A stretch of 64,000 nt of DNA from Paeniglutamicibacter cryotolerans (GCF_014190875.1 NZ_JACHVS010000001.1:1302001-1366000); one strand, 5' to 3'; positions 52,495-61,225 are shown, counted from the first letter of the stretch. Notes: a model not told the origin generated them from the letters alone. Numbers and translations: made by a program.

Positions 52495-53847
52495 CTAAGG
52501 CTGGTTGGCCCTCTGGGCGGGTGCTGCCGACCGGGTGGCTTCGCGTGCCGCGCGGTCGGCCCATCCCGTGGGGCCCGGCAGCGAGCGTAGCTGCCGGTTG
52601 GTGAGCGCCAGGGCGGTGGCCACGGTAACGATGCCGGCGCAGAGCAGGAGCAGCCCCTGCCAGCCCCAGGCCAGGTACCCGAACCCGGCGATCAGCGGGG
52701 CCAGCGGCACGGCACCCATGGAGAGCAGGTCCGCTGCGCTGTTGGCCCGGCCCAGCAGATGGGTGGGAACAGCTGCCATGAAGTAGCCGCCGAGTCCCGC
52801 ATTGATGGCCGGTGCGCCGAGAATGCCCGCTGCCAACACCACGGCGATCGCCCAGACGTGGGTCACGAACGGCAGCGTGGCGATGGCGGCGGAGATCAAG
52901 ATTAGTCCGGCGCAGATCAGCGGTCCGGTGGGGAAGCGCTTGATCAAGGTGGGGGCCAGGATGCTGCCCCCGAGCATGCCCACGCCGAGGGCCGCCGAAA
53001 CCCAGCCGATGGTCACCGGGGCCTCGCCGCGCTGCTGCAGGCCGAAGACCACCGAAGTCACTGCCGCGTTCACGCCGAGGTTCAGGATCGTGGAGATGAA
53101 CAGTACCCCGCGGAGTTCGGGGCGGTGGAGCAGCCAGCCGAAGCCCTCGCGGGCCTCGTGCAGGAAGTCGCGGACCACCCCGCGTTTCCGGCCGTCGGCG
53201 GCCGCCCGCGGTTCGCCGGATTCCCCGTCGGGGGAGGCCTCGGCGCTCGGTCGCAGGTCGGCGTGGATCAGCCGGGCGCTGATGGCGGCCAGGAGGTGCG
53301 AACCGCTGATCGCCGCCAGCGGGGCGGCCCGCGAGATGGCGAAGAGCAGGCCGCCGACGGGGCCGCCGCTCAGGGAGATCACGGCGTCCCGGCCCTGGTT
53401 GGCGGCCAGCGCCGAGCCGAGGCTGCGCTCGTCGACCACGGATTTCAGGGCTGCGTTGGAGACTGATCCGAAGAGTCCGTTGCGCAGGCACATCAGTAGG
53501 TGCAAGGCGGTGAGCGACCAGAATCCCAGCATTCCGGCCAGCTGGAAGCCGGTCAATGCCGTCCCGATGACGGCGCCGGTCAGGCCGCCGATGATCATCA
53601 GCCGGCGGCGGTCGTGCCGGTCGGCGAGCACGCCGCCGGGGATGGTGGTCAGGATGCGCCCGATCTGGCCGATGGCCGCGATGACGCCGGCCTGTGCCGG
53701 GGAGCCGGTGACGAAGAGGGCGAGCAGGGGGATGGCGAAGGACTGTAGTGCCGCCCCGAGGGCGGAGGAGGTGTCGCTGGTGAGCCACGCAAGATAGGTG
53801 CTGTTGCGCCACAGGTGCGGCGGCGGGGTTTCCTGGAGGGGTTCCAT
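52495..53847 (-). CDS. MFS transporter
   Basis: A 450-residue, roughly 12-segment transporter of the enterobactin-exporter/MFS_3 type. LWRNSTYLAWLTSDTSSALG and IAAIGQIGRILTTIPGGVLA with DRHDRRRLMIIGGLTGAVIG (motif A) mark the first half. A charged loop (about 205-235, ADLRPSAEASPDGESGEPRA) divides it from the second, starting ELRGVLFISTILNLGVNAAV. It ends 10 bases before the DUF2804 start. An operator at 53872-53899 lies between this gene and the divergent ArsR-type regulator, which probably represses it. Confidence 0.86.
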   Translation of the reverse strand: MEPLQETPPPHLWRNSTYLAWLTSDTSSALGAALQSFAIPLLALFVTGSPAQAGVIAAIGQIGRILTTIPGGVLADRHDRRRLMIIGGLTGAVIGTALTGFQLAGMLGFWSLTALHLLMCLRNGLFGSVSNAALKSVVDERSLGSALAANQGRDAVISLSGGPVGGLLFAISRAAPLAAISGSHLLAAISARLIHADLRPSAEASPDGESGEPRAAADGRKRGVVRDFLHEAREGFGWLLHRPELRGVLFISTILNLGVNAAVTSVVFGLQQRGEAPVTIGWVSAALGVGMLGGSILAPTLIKRFPTGPLICAGLILISAAIATLPFVTHVWAIAVVLAAGILGAPAINAGLGGYFMAAVPTHLLGRANSAADLLSMGAVPLAPLIAGFGYLAWGWQGLLLLCAGIVTVATALALTNRQLRSLPGPTGWADRAAREATRSAAPAQRANQP

Positions 53848-53871
53848 GGGTTCAGAATAGATCTACAACTA

Positions 53872-53899
53872 AACTTGCGCAATAAAAATTGTGCAAGTT
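53872..53899. promoter_or_regulatory. Operator between MFS gene and ArsR-type regulator
   Basis: Two 12-base arms, AACTTGCGCAAT (53872-53883) and ATTGTGCAAGTT (53888-53899), separated by four bases and matching at 11 of 12 paired positions. It lies 27 bases before the regulator ATG and 24 before the MFS ATG, so one bound dimer could block both. Typical of ArsR-type autorepressor sites; the AT-rich centre may also serve as -10. Confidence 0.68.
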
Positions 53900-53926
53900 T
53901 TCCGGTCCACCTCGTACACTGTCGTC

Positions 53927-54613
53927 ATGACAACCGAGCGGACCCCGAAGCCGGTCACCGCCGTGCCGGACCGGAACATGACATCGCCGATGCTCAAAGC
54001 CATGGCGAACCCGTTGCGGAGGCAGATCCTGGCCATTCTCGGGGCGGTGGAATCGGCGCGGGCCACCGATCTCGCCCAGCGGCTGGATGTTCCGGCGAAC
54101 AAGCTCAGCTTCCACCTTCGGGTCCTGGCCGCTGCGGGAATCATCGCCGAGGCGCCGGAGCTGGCCCGCGACAGGCGAGACAGGGTGTGGCAAACGGTGC
54201 CGGGAGGGCTGCGCATCGGATCGCCCGACGCCCCGGCCCCGGCCGATGACCGGTTGGCGCTGCTGGCCTATCTTGACCAGGAGGGCCGCGATCAACACCG
54301 GCGCCTGGATGCCGTGTTGGGTGCTGCGGCCGCATACGCGAAGGTGCCCGAAACCGACCCGCGGGCCCTGTTGAACACCACGGCGCTGCTGCTCGACGAG
54401 GCGGAGTTGGAGGAGTTGGGGGATCGGATCATCGAGGTGATCCGGTCCATGAAGCGCAAGCATGCCGTGCCGGTGGCCGAGTCCGGCGAACGCAAACTCT
54501 GGCACTTCACCATGTTCATGGCCCGCGAGGACCTGCCCGGGCTCGAGGCATCCGGTGACGGCCCCGGAACCTCCCCGGGGGGCCGGGACCCGGGCCGTCC
54601 GGAAACCGGCTGA
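53927..54613 (+). CDS. ArsR-type winged-helix transcriptional regulator
   Basis: A 228-residue protein. MLKAMANPLRRQILAILGAV, ESARATDLAQRLDVPANKLS and FHLRVLAAAGIIAEAPELAR form an ArsR-like winged helix (HTH_20), followed by the wing DRRDRVWQTVPGG. The longer C-terminal half (about residues 105-228) is helical and not a classic ArsR metal site, so the effector is more likely a small molecule. The start ATG 53927 lies 27 bases after a strong inverted repeat. It is divergent from an MFS gene, which it probably controls in response to that transporter's substrate. Confidence 0.84.
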   Translation: MTTERTPKPVTAVPDRNMTSPMLKAMANPLRRQILAILGAVESARATDLAQRLDVPANKLSFHLRVLAAAGIIAEAPELARDRRDRVWQTVPGGLRIGSPDAPAPADDRLALLAYLDQEGRDQHRRLDAVLGAAAAYAKVPETDPRALLNTTALLLDEAELEELGDRIIEVIRSMKRKHAVPVAESGERKLWHFTMFMAREDLPGLEASGDGPGTSPGGRDPGRPETG

Positions 54614-54749
54614 GTGCTCGGCATGCGCCGGGTTGGCACGTCCGGGTCGGCATGGTGAACTCCCCATCGGACGAAGCTGCGTTCACTGTAGCTCCCAGCC
54701 CAAGGGCGGCAGCGCATCGCTTACCGGTCGGCGCCGCCGCCGGCTCCCC

Positions 54750-54786
54750 TTCAGGTAGACCGCGCTGATTGGTATGATTCCAACCA
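54750..54786 (+). promoter_or_regulatory. Promoter with leaderless start for the GNAT gene
   Basis: TTCAGG (54750-54755) and TATGAT (54773-54778) are 17 bases apart with TG-rich sequence before the -10. The ATG at 54786 is 8 bases after the -10 box, at the expected transcription start. An alternative ATG at 54774 overlaps the -10 box and is therefore unlikely. Confidence 0.55.
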
Positions 54787-55304
54787 TGTCCAGCTCGCGA
54801 GCTATTTTGCTTCGTTCCCGCTCTGAAGACGATTTCGAGGTCCTGTTCCACATCGCTGCCGATTTGAGCACGTGGGAGGAACGCAACGCGGCCTCCCCCG
54901 CTCCGCTGGATCGGGAGTCCTTCAGGGCTCGGCTGGCGCAGGCCGACGCCGCCGGTTCAGGGAAGGGCGTGCGTTTCGTGATCGACGTGGAGGGCGCCGC
55001 GGTCGGTAGCGTCATGCTCTTCGGCGTCGACGAGCTCGCCCGCCATGCGGAAGTCGGCATCGCCTTGGTCGCCGAGGCCCGCGGAAAGGGCATCGGGACG
55101 GCGGCCATCTCGCAGATCGTCGAATTCGCCTTCGTGCGCTGCAACTTGCGCCGCCTCCACCTCCAAGTGATCGGATCGAACCTCGGCGCCATCCGCGCCT
55201 ATGAGAAGGCGGGGTTCGTGATCGAGGGTCGGCAACGCCAGCATGCCTGGGTACGCGGAAAGTACGAGGACATCCTCGTGATGGGGATACTCCGCCCGGA
55301 GTAG
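54786..55304 (+). CDS. GNAT family N-acetyltransferase (RimJ/RimL-like)
   Basis: A 172-residue acetyltransferase. VRFVIDVEGAAVGSVMLFGV and HAEVGIALVAEARGKGIGTA (acetyl-CoA P-loop, RGKGIGT) and NLRRLHLQVIGSNLGAIRAY, EKAGFVIEGRQRQHAWVRGK are diagnostic of the RimL/SpeG-like group. The acceptor (ribosomal protein, polyamine or other amine) cannot be told. I prefer ATG 54786 because it matches a predicted leaderless start; ATG 54774 would add four residues. Confidence 0.86.
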   Translation: MSSSRAILLRSRSEDDFEVLFHIAADLSTWEERNAASPAPLDRESFRARLAQADAAGSGKGVRFVIDVEGAAVGSVMLFGVDELARHAEVGIALVAEARGKGIGTAAISQIVEFAFVRCNLRRLHLQVIGSNLGAIRAYEKAGFVIEGRQRQHAWVRGKYEDILVMGILRPE

Positions 55305-55457
55305 GAAGCAAGAGCCCGGAAACGGGTCTCCGGCCAAGTGCCGACCCCGAAGTCATCGCGCGCGGGTCTTGCCCGTTGTGTGGATCCACAGGCCCGCTCG
55401 CCAACGATCGTGATTCCACCGCTTCAGGGGAAGGCCGGGGACGGCATCTGAAGGGAA

Positions 55458-56129
55458 TCAGGCGGCGGGCAGGATGGTGGCCAGATCCAGGATGCGGTCA
55501 GCGCGCGGGGCGCTGCGGGCGATGAGCCGGGCATTGACCTCGTCGGAGCCCAGCGCCCAGGCCCGGGCATCCTCGGGGCTCTTGCCGAAGGCAGCATGGC
55601 GTTCGATCAGCCGCTCGTGCCGCAGGCCGGTGTCCGGTTCCAGGTACCAGGACGTGTCGAGGCAGGCCGCAGCCCGCCGCCAGGGCCCGCCGTCATGCAG
55701 CAGGTAGTTTCCCTCGACGACAATCAGCGGGGTGCTGTAGTGAACCGGCAGGGCGCAGGCTATCGGTTCCTCGATCTCGCGCCGGAACACCGGGGCATAG
55801 ATCAGTGGATCGTCCCCGGTCTGGGCCTTGACCCGTTCAAGCAGCAACGCGCAGCCCATCGCGTCGAAGGTGTCGATGGCGCCCTTGCGCCCGGATTTCC
55901 CCTCGGCGCGCAGCACCTCGTTGGCCAGGTGGAACCCGTCCATCGGCAGCAGGCTGGCCAGCTCCGGGCCCAGTTCGCGCGCGATCGCCGCGGCCAAGGT
56001 GGACTTTCCCGAGCCCGGTGCGCCGATGATGCCCAGCACATGGCGGCCCGCCAGGCCCGCAAGGCCGCGGGCATGGGCGACTAGTTCGTCGAACTCGACT
56101 CGTTCCAAGGGCATTTCGCTTCGCTCCAT
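55458..56129 (-). CDS. P-loop kinase, FrcK/nucleoside-kinase-like
   Basis: A 223-residue ATP-dependent kinase with Walker A HVLGIIGAPGSGKSTLAAAI, LASLLPMDGFHLANEVLRAE (the conserved MDGFH of PanK/phosphoribulokinase-like kinases), GRKGAIDTFDAMG, and VPVHYSTPLIVVEGNYLLHD-like VEGNYLL motif, plus TGLRHERLIERHAAFGKSPE. This is the family of FrcK from the rhizobial fructose transport operon. Start ATG 56129; ATG 56111 has a better ribosome site (GGAG inside the first codons). It is the last gene of an operon with a PfkB kinase and a Frc-like importer, so it probably phosphorylates the incoming sugar or an intermediate. Confidence 0.8.
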   Translation of the reverse strand: MERSEMPLERVEFDELVAHARGLAGLAGRHVLGIIGAPGSGKSTLAAAIARELGPELASLLPMDGFHLANEVLRAEGKSGRKGAIDTFDAMGCALLLERVKAQTGDDPLIYAPVFRREIEEPIACALPVHYSTPLIVVEGNYLLHDGGPWRRAAACLDTSWYLEPDTGLRHERLIERHAAFGKSPEDARAWALGSDEVNARLIARSAPRADRILDLATILPAA

Positions 56130-56133
56130 GAGT

Positions 56134-57093
56134 TCAGTATCCGGTCTTCGGTGGGTGGAAGGTGGAATCGCGGAGGTCCTGCTGCCAGCTTCCGCGGCCG
56201 ATGCCGGACAGGGCCCGGATCCATTCCCGCTGGCCGAGCAGGCCGACCTTCACCGCGGCGATGCCCGCCGCGAATTCCAAGGCCCGCTCGAAACCCAGGT
56301 GCCGATGGGAGATGGCGTTGACGTACGCGCCGTGGAAGACGTCGCCGGCACCCAGCGTGTCGACCGCCGCCACGGTTTCCACGGTGATGGTGCCCGATGC
56401 CGGTCGTGCCGAACCCGGGCGCCGTTCCATCCAGCTGATCGGGTCGGCGCCGTCAGTCACCGCCACCCGGGTGGCCCCGGATTCCAGGATCGCGTCCATC
56501 GACGCCCGGCGTCCGGAGGTTCCGGGGATCCGGAAATCCGCCGAACAGATGACGTCGTCGGCCAGGGGCAGCAGTTCGGCCATGACCGGTTTCCAGCGTC
56601 CGGCATCGAGCACGACGCGGACGCCTGCGTCGCGGGCCAGGTCCGCGGCCCAGCGGGCGATCCGGGGATGGTGCCCGTCCAGGAGCAGTGCGGTGCAGTG
56701 CTCCAGCGGGGGAGCGGTCTGCGGAGCGCCGAGGTCCATGCCGGTCGCATCGGAGGAGATGATGGCCCGGTCCCCGGTCCCCTCGGTGAGGATGATGCTG
56801 GACAGGGCGGGCACCGCCGAATCCGGGGCCCAGTCATCGAGCGGAAGCCCGCCGTCCTCGAGCAGGCCGCGGATGGTGGAACCCACCGCCTGCCGGCCCA
56901 GCCCGGTGCCCAGCCGGACGCCTCCGCCCAGGGCGGCGCAGGCCAGTGCCGCATTGGTGGCGGGTCCGCCGGGTGCTGTTTCCTGCCAGCGTGAGGTCAC
57001 CTTTTCGTTGGGACCGGGGAAGTGCCCGACGCGTTGGATGACATCGAGCGTGGCCAGTCCGACGAACCAGGACCAGCTGTCGGCCCCACTCAT
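56134..57093 (-). CDS. PfkB family sugar kinase
   Basis: A 319-residue ribokinase/fructokinase-type kinase. VGLATLDVIQRVGHFPGPNE with a GGPATNAALACAALGG motif is the N-terminal signature, and AAVDTLGAGDVFHGAYVNAI the C-terminal PfkB signature with the catalytic Asp (GAGD). The ATG overlaps the ATPase stop (ATGA) so it is translated with the importer. In the module it may phosphorylate the sugar or a sugar phosphate, giving the bisphosphate consumed by the divergent aldolase. Exact substrate unknown. Confidence 0.88.
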   Translation of the reverse strand: MSGADSWSWFVGLATLDVIQRVGHFPGPNEKVTSRWQETAPGGPATNAALACAALGGGVRLGTGLGRQAVGSTIRGLLEDGGLPLDDWAPDSAVPALSSIILTEGTGDRAIISSDATGMDLGAPQTAPPLEHCTALLLDGHHPRIARWAADLARDAGVRVVLDAGRWKPVMAELLPLADDVICSADFRIPGTSGRRASMDAILESGATRVAVTDGADPISWMERRPGSARPASGTITVETVAAVDTLGAGDVFHGAYVNAISHRHLGFERALEFAAGIAAVKVGLLGQREWIRALSGIGRGSWQQDLRDSTFHPPKTGY

Positions 57094-57890
57094 GCCGTGC
57101 CGGATTTTTCCAGCTCGGTGGGTTCCAGGGCGCCGGTCATCATGGCCACCACCTCGGACATGTTGCGGTTCCGCGGATCGACGACGGCGGCCCGCTTGCC
57201 CAGCCGGTGGACGTGGATCCGATCCGCCACCTCGAACACGTTGGGCATGTCGTGGCTGATCAGCACGACCGGGATCCCCTTGTCGCGGATCTTGCGGATC
57301 AGCTCGATCACCATGCCCGTTTCACGGACACCGAGCGCGGCCGTGGGTTCGTCCATGACGATCACCCGCTTGCCGAAGGCAGCCGTCCTGACTACTGCGA
57401 CGCCCTGGCGCTGACCGCCGGAGAGCTTTTCCACCGGCTGGCGCACCGACTTGATGCCGATCTTCAGGTCGGCCAGGTGCATCGCCGCCTCCTCGCGCAT
57501 CCTTTTCATGTCCAGCTGCCGGAAGACCGAGCCGAGGATGCCGGGTTTGAGCAGTTCGCGGCCCAGGAAGACGTTGGAGGCGATGTCCAGGGCAGGGATC
57601 ACTGCCAGGTCCTGGTAGACGGTTTCGATGCCCTGGGCCCGGGCGTCGAGGGTGTTCTTGAAATGGATCTCCTTGCCCTCCAGCGTGATGGTGCCGCGGT
57701 CGGGGACCAGCGCGCCGGTCAGTGCCCGGATCAGCGATGACTTGCCGGCGCCGTTGTCGCCGATGACGGCAAGCACCTCCCCGTCGTGCAGGTCGAAGTC
57801 CGCCCCGTTGATGGCTGTGACGCTGCCGTAGCGCTTGACCAGGCCACGGGCCTGCATGATGACGCGGCGTTCGGCGATCTCCGGGCTCAT
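57090..57890 (-). CDS. Sugar ABC transporter ATP-binding protein (FrcA-like)
   Basis: A 266-residue single-domain ATPase of the ribose/fructose class, half the size of RbsA-type tandem ATPases, as for FrcA. Walker A EVLAVIGDNGAGKSSLIRAL, signature LSGGQRQGVAVVRTAAFGKR, Walker B VIVMDEPTAALGVRETGMVI and switch VVLISHDMPNVFEVADRIHV (VISHxMPxVFExADRIHxxRLG is diagnostic of this subfamily) are present. Start ATG 57890 overlaps the permease stop. It energises the importer encoded with it. Confidence 0.92.
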   Translation of the reverse strand: MSPEIAERRVIMQARGLVKRYGSVTAINGADFDLHDGEVLAVIGDNGAGKSSLIRALTGALVPDRGTITLEGKEIHFKNTLDARAQGIETVYQDLAVIPALDIASNVFLGRELLKPGILGSVFRQLDMKRMREEAAMHLADLKIGIKSVRQPVEKLSGGQRQGVAVVRTAAFGKRVIVMDEPTAALGVRETGMVIELIRKIRDKGIPVVLISHDMPNVFEVADRIHVHRLGKRAAVVDPRNRNMSEVVAMMTGALEPTELEKSGTA

Positions 57891-58882
57891 GAGCTCCTCC
57901 TTCGGGCCAGGGTGTCCAAGGCGACGGCGGCGATGACCAGGATGCCGGTGGCGATGTTCTGGTAGAGCGCATCGACCCCCGCTGCCGTGAGTCCGCTGCG
58001 CAGCACGCTGACGATCAGCATGCCGAAGAGCGTGCCGAAGATGCTGCCTCGCCCTCCGAACAGGCTGGTTCCGCCGATGACCACGGCGGTGATCGTTTCG
58101 AGGTTCGCCTGCTGGAAGGCGTTGGGGTCGGCCACCGGGATCCTGCCCAGGGCGGCCCATGCGGCGACGGCGGCGATGAGGCCGGCCAGACCGTAGACGT
58201 AGAACAGCGTCTTCCTGGTGTTGATGCCGACCAGTTTCGCCGCGTCGGGATTGCCTCCCACGGCGTAGATATGCTGGCCGGTGGCCGTCTGTTTGAGCAT
58301 GTACCAGACCAGCAGGTAGACGGCGAACATCATCAGCACGCCGTAGGTGAGCGTGAACGTCCCGATCTTGAACGATTCGCCCAGGACGGTCTGCACTCCC
58401 TCCACGGCCGCATAGGTCTGCGAGCCGGCGTAGAGCTGGGTCGCGGCGAAGAAGATGGTGAACGTTCCCAGCGTGACGATGAACGGCGGGAGGTTGAGCA
58501 CAGCAACGAGCGTTCCGTTGATCAGCCCGGCCAGCACGCAGACCACGACCGCAGCTGCCAGGCCGATCCAAGGACCCTGGACGGCCCCGATCTTGGCCAT
58601 GACCAGGGTGCCGAGAATGGCCACGGCGCCGATGGACAGGTCGATTCCGCCGGTGAGGATGATCAGGGTCTGGCCGACGGCGAGGATCCCGATGACCACT
58701 GACTGCTGCAGCAGCAGCGACAGGTTGGCGGTGGAGAGGAAGTTGTCGGTGATGGAGCCAAAGACGATGATGGCCAGGACCAGCGCGGCCAGGGGGCCCA
58801 GCAGCGGCTGGTGGATGATTTCCAGTAGCCGGCGGCCCCTGATGGGCGATGCCGGAACCGAGTCGGTCAATGGTGAACTCAT
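57887..58882 (-). CDS. Sugar ABC transporter permease (FrcC/RbsC-like)
   Basis: A 331-residue permease of the branched-chain/ribose permease fold. About eight to ten hydrophobic segments are visible, for example LLGPLAALVLAIIVFGSITD and VVIGILAVGQTLIILTGGID, the latter being the LTGGIDLSIGA signature of sugar permeases, with the EAA-like AVGGNPDAAKLVGINTRKTL and TAVVIGGTSLFGGRGSIFGT. ATG 58882 has GGGAGA upstream on the minus strand. A strong perfect hairpin lies just upstream (58897-58924), between it and the binding-protein gene. Confidence 0.92.
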   Translation of the reverse strand: MSSPLTDSVPASPIRGRRLLEIIHQPLLGPLAALVLAIIVFGSITDNFLSTANLSLLLQQSVVIGILAVGQTLIILTGGIDLSIGAVAILGTLVMAKIGAVQGPWIGLAAAVVVCVLAGLINGTLVAVLNLPPFIVTLGTFTIFFAATQLYAGSQTYAAVEGVQTVLGESFKIGTFTLTYGVLMMFAVYLLVWYMLKQTATGQHIYAVGGNPDAAKLVGINTRKTLFYVYGLAGLIAAVAAWAALGRIPVADPNAFQQANLETITAVVIGGTSLFGGRGSIFGTLFGMLIVSVLRSGLTAAGVDALYQNIATGILVIAAVALDTLARRRSS

Positions 58883-58896
58883 GCGTATCTCCCAGC

Positions 58897-58924
58897 GGTA
58901 GTGGGGGCCGCGGCCCCCACTACC
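58897..58924. promoter_or_regulatory. Intercistronic 28-bp perfect palindrome
   Basis: A 14-base arm beginning GGTAGTGGGGGCCG followed directly by its exact reverse complement. It lies between the binding-protein stop (58955) and the permease start (58882). Such hairpins in importer operons stabilise the 3' end of the binding-protein mRNA or attenuate downstream genes, making binding protein in excess. Function inferred. Confidence 0.75.
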
Positions 58925-58954
58925 CGTTGCGGTTCGGTGGTGTCGGTCGGGGGA

Positions 58955-60010
58955 CTAGCCCCAGCAGTTTTCCATGCCCCAGGCGGTGTCCTTGGAATCG
59001 ACGCCGGAGACCGGCTTGTCGGTGATGATCTCCGTTCCAGTGTCGGTGAATCCGGAGGGCTTGGTGCCGGTCTTGGCGAAGTCGACGACGGCCTTCACTC
59101 CGTCGGCAGCCATCTTGCCCGGGAACTGCATGACGGTCGCGCCGATGATGCCCTTCTTGACGTTCTCGACACCGGTGCAGCTGCCGTCGATGGACCCGAT
59201 GGTGATCTGGTCCTGCTTGCCGGCCGACTTGATGGCTTGGTAGGCGCCGGCGGCCGCAGGCTCGTTGATCGTGTACAGGGCGTTGGCGTCGGGGACGCGC
59301 TGGAGCAGGTTTTCCATGGCCGTCTGGGCCTTGGTCTGGTCGCCGTTGGTGTTTTCCATGCCCTTGATCTCGGGTGCGCCTTCCTTCAGGCCCATGCCCT
59401 CGAGGAATCCGTCATGGCGGAAGGTGTCCACCGTGCCGCCCGGGGTTCCGTCGAGCATGAGGAGCTGCGGGGTCTTGTCGCCCAGGGTCACCTTGACCCA
59501 GGTTCCCTGCAGTACGCCGGCCTTCAGGTTGTCCGTGGCGAACGTGGCGTCCACCGCGTCGGCCGGGTCGGTGGCCGTGTCCAGGGCGATGACGACGACC
59601 CCGGCGTCGCGGGCCTTCTTGATGGCCGAGAGGATGCCGGTAGAGGAGTTGGGGGTAATCAGGATGCCCTTGACGCCCTGGGCGACCAGGTTCTCGATGG
59701 CGGCGACCTGGCCCTCGTTATCGCCGTCGAATTTTCCGGCCAGTGCCACCACCTCGGCGCCGTTGGCAGCACCGGATTCCTTGGCCGCTTCGCGGAGCTT
59801 GACGAAGAACGGGTTGGTGTCGGTCTTGGTGACCAGGCCGACCTTGACCGGCCCCGAGGCATCCCCGCTGGGGCTGGCGCTGGTGGCCGAGGCATCGCCG
59901 CTGGGGCTGGTCGAGCCGGCGCCGGCGCCGCCCGATGAACCGCAGGCAGCCAGCGTGACCGCCAGCGTGCCGATCGAAATCGCGCCCAAGAACCTGTTGA
60001 GTTTCTTCAT
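58955..60010 (-). CDS. Sugar ABC transporter substrate-binding lipoprotein (FrcB-like)
   Basis: A 351-residue periplasmic-binding protein of the ribose/fructose family (type I). The signal peptide GAISIGTLAVTLAACGSS contains the lipobox LAAC, followed by a Ser/Gly/Ala linker. The mature part reads VGLVTKTDTNPFFVKLREAA, KESGAANGAEVVALAGKFDG, ILITPNSSTGILSAIKKARD and VVVIALDTATDPADAVDATF, the hinge and sugar-binding segments of FrcB-like proteins. ATG 60010 has AAGGGAG upstream. First gene of the operon; a LacI operator lies 80 bases upstream. Confidence 0.92.
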   Translation of the reverse strand: MKKLNRFLGAISIGTLAVTLAACGSSGGAGAGSTSPSGDASATSASPSGDASGPVKVGLVTKTDTNPFFVKLREAAKESGAANGAEVVALAGKFDGDNEGQVAAIENLVAQGVKGILITPNSSTGILSAIKKARDAGVVVIALDTATDPADAVDATFATDNLKAGVLQGTWVKVTLGDKTPQLLMLDGTPGGTVDTFRHDGFLEGMGLKEGAPEIKGMENTNGDQTKAQTAMENLLQRVPDANALYTINEPAAAGAYQAIKSAGKQDQITIGSIDGSCTGVENVKKGIIGATVMQFPGKMAADGVKAVVDFAKTGTKPSGFTDTGTEIITDKPVSGVDSKDTAWGMENCWG

Positions 60011-60089
60011 GGTGACTCCCTTGTCGCTGTCTGTGTATCCGGGGCGCAGTGCCCTGCGTCACGCCGGCCGTGTTCATGAGAGTAGATTG

Positions 60090-60117
60090 ATACAAGCGCT
60101 TGCGCAAGCGCTTGTAT
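60090..60117. promoter_or_regulatory. LacI-family operator: perfect 28-bp palindrome
   Basis: An exact inverted repeat centred between 60103 and 60104, made of two overlapping AAGCGCTT cores (ATACAAGCGCTTGC and its complement). It lies between the divergent binding-protein and lacI genes, 80 and 68 bases from their starts. AAGCGCTT-type palindromes are typical LacI/GalR operators, so the adjacent LacI protein should bind here. Confidence 0.85.
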
Positions 60118-60184
60118 GAAATTGGCCACTACGTTCTATAGTTGTTATCAACGAGCATGAAAACGGCTGGCAGGAGGTTGAATC

Positions 60185-61192
60185 GTGACAACGATGGACG
60201 ACGTGGCACGGATCGCCGGCGTTTCCGGATCCACGGTTTCGCATGTCCTGAACGGGACCAGGGCGGTCAACGAGCGCACGCGGTTCAGGGTGCTGGAGGC
60301 CATCGAAAGCACCGGATACCGGCGCAACGGACTGGCCCGATCCCTGGCCATGCAGCGCACGCAAACGCTGGGGCTGGCCATTTCAGTGCTGAGCAATCCG
60401 TACTTCGGTTCCCTGGTGAACACCATCGAAAAGGTCGCCTCGGCCGCCGGATACACCATCGTGCTGGCAGACACCCACGACGATCCCGAGCGCGAGGAAC
60501 AAACCGTCAACACGCTGCTGGACCGCCAGGTCGACGGGCTGATCCTCGCCCCGGCCAGCAGCTCCGGAGGCAGCAACGAGGTCCTGGACATGGTCAGGGC
60601 CTCCCGGACCCCCGTGGTGCTCATCGACCGCTTCCAAGACTTCCCGTGCGACCAGTACGCGCCGGAGAACTTCGAGCCGGTCCGCCTGCTCGCATCCCAT
60701 TTGCTCGAACTTGGCCACCGGCGGATCGCCGCCATCACGGGCACCCGCGGGCTGAGCACCACGATCGAGCGCACCGCCGGCTTCATCGCAGCCATGGCCG
60801 CTGCGGGCATCGATCGTTCAGCCGTCCTGGTGGAAGAGGGCCGGTCGACGGCCGATGGCGGTCACGCCGCGATGGACCGGCTGCTGGGCCTCGAGTCGCC
60901 ACCCACCGCCGTCGTCAGCCTCAATAACGCCATGACCATCGGCGTCATGAAGTCGCTGCGCCAGGCCGGGTTGAAGGTCCCGAAGGACGTGGCGCTGGTC
61001 GGCTTCGACGATTTCGAGTGGGCCGATTCCTTCGAACCGAGGCTCACCACGATGGCGCAGGACATCGAATCGATGGCTACGCAGGCGGTGCAGATGCTTT
61101 TGCAGCGGATCCAGGGATCCGATGCGCCGTTTGCCCGCGAAAGCATCGCGCCCTTCATGCGTCACCGTAATTCTTGCGGGTGTCCCGACTAG
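60185..61192 (+). CDS. LacI family transcriptional regulator
   Basis: A 335-residue repressor. The N-terminal TTMDDVARIAGVSGSTVSHV and LNGTRAVNERTRFRVLEAIE form the LacI helix-turn-helix and hinge, followed by a periplasmic-binding-protein-like domain (LGLAISVLSNPYFGSLVNTI, RTPVVLIDRFQDFPCDQYAP, DVALVGFDDFEWADSFEPRL). The start is GTG 60185 with AGGAGG at 60172. It is followed by the aldolase gene 34 bases later and faces the importer operon, so it most likely represses all of them until the sugar or its phosphate appears. Confidence 0.93.
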   Translation: MTTMDDVARIAGVSGSTVSHVLNGTRAVNERTRFRVLEAIESTGYRRNGLARSLAMQRTQTLGLAISVLSNPYFGSLVNTIEKVASAAGYTIVLADTHDDPEREEQTVNTLLDRQVDGLILAPASSSGGSNEVLDMVRASRTPVVLIDRFQDFPCDQYAPENFEPVRLLASHLLELGHRRIAAITGTRGLSTTIERTAGFIAAMAAAGIDRSAVLVEEGRSTADGGHAAMDRLLGLESPPTAVVSLNNAMTIGVMKSLRQAGLKVPKDVALVGFDDFEWADSFEPRLTTMAQDIESMATQAVQMLLQRIQGSDAPFARESIAPFMRHRNSCGCPD

Positions 61193-61225
61193 GACCCCGT
61201 TCCGCCCCACCCCTCGAGGAGAGCC

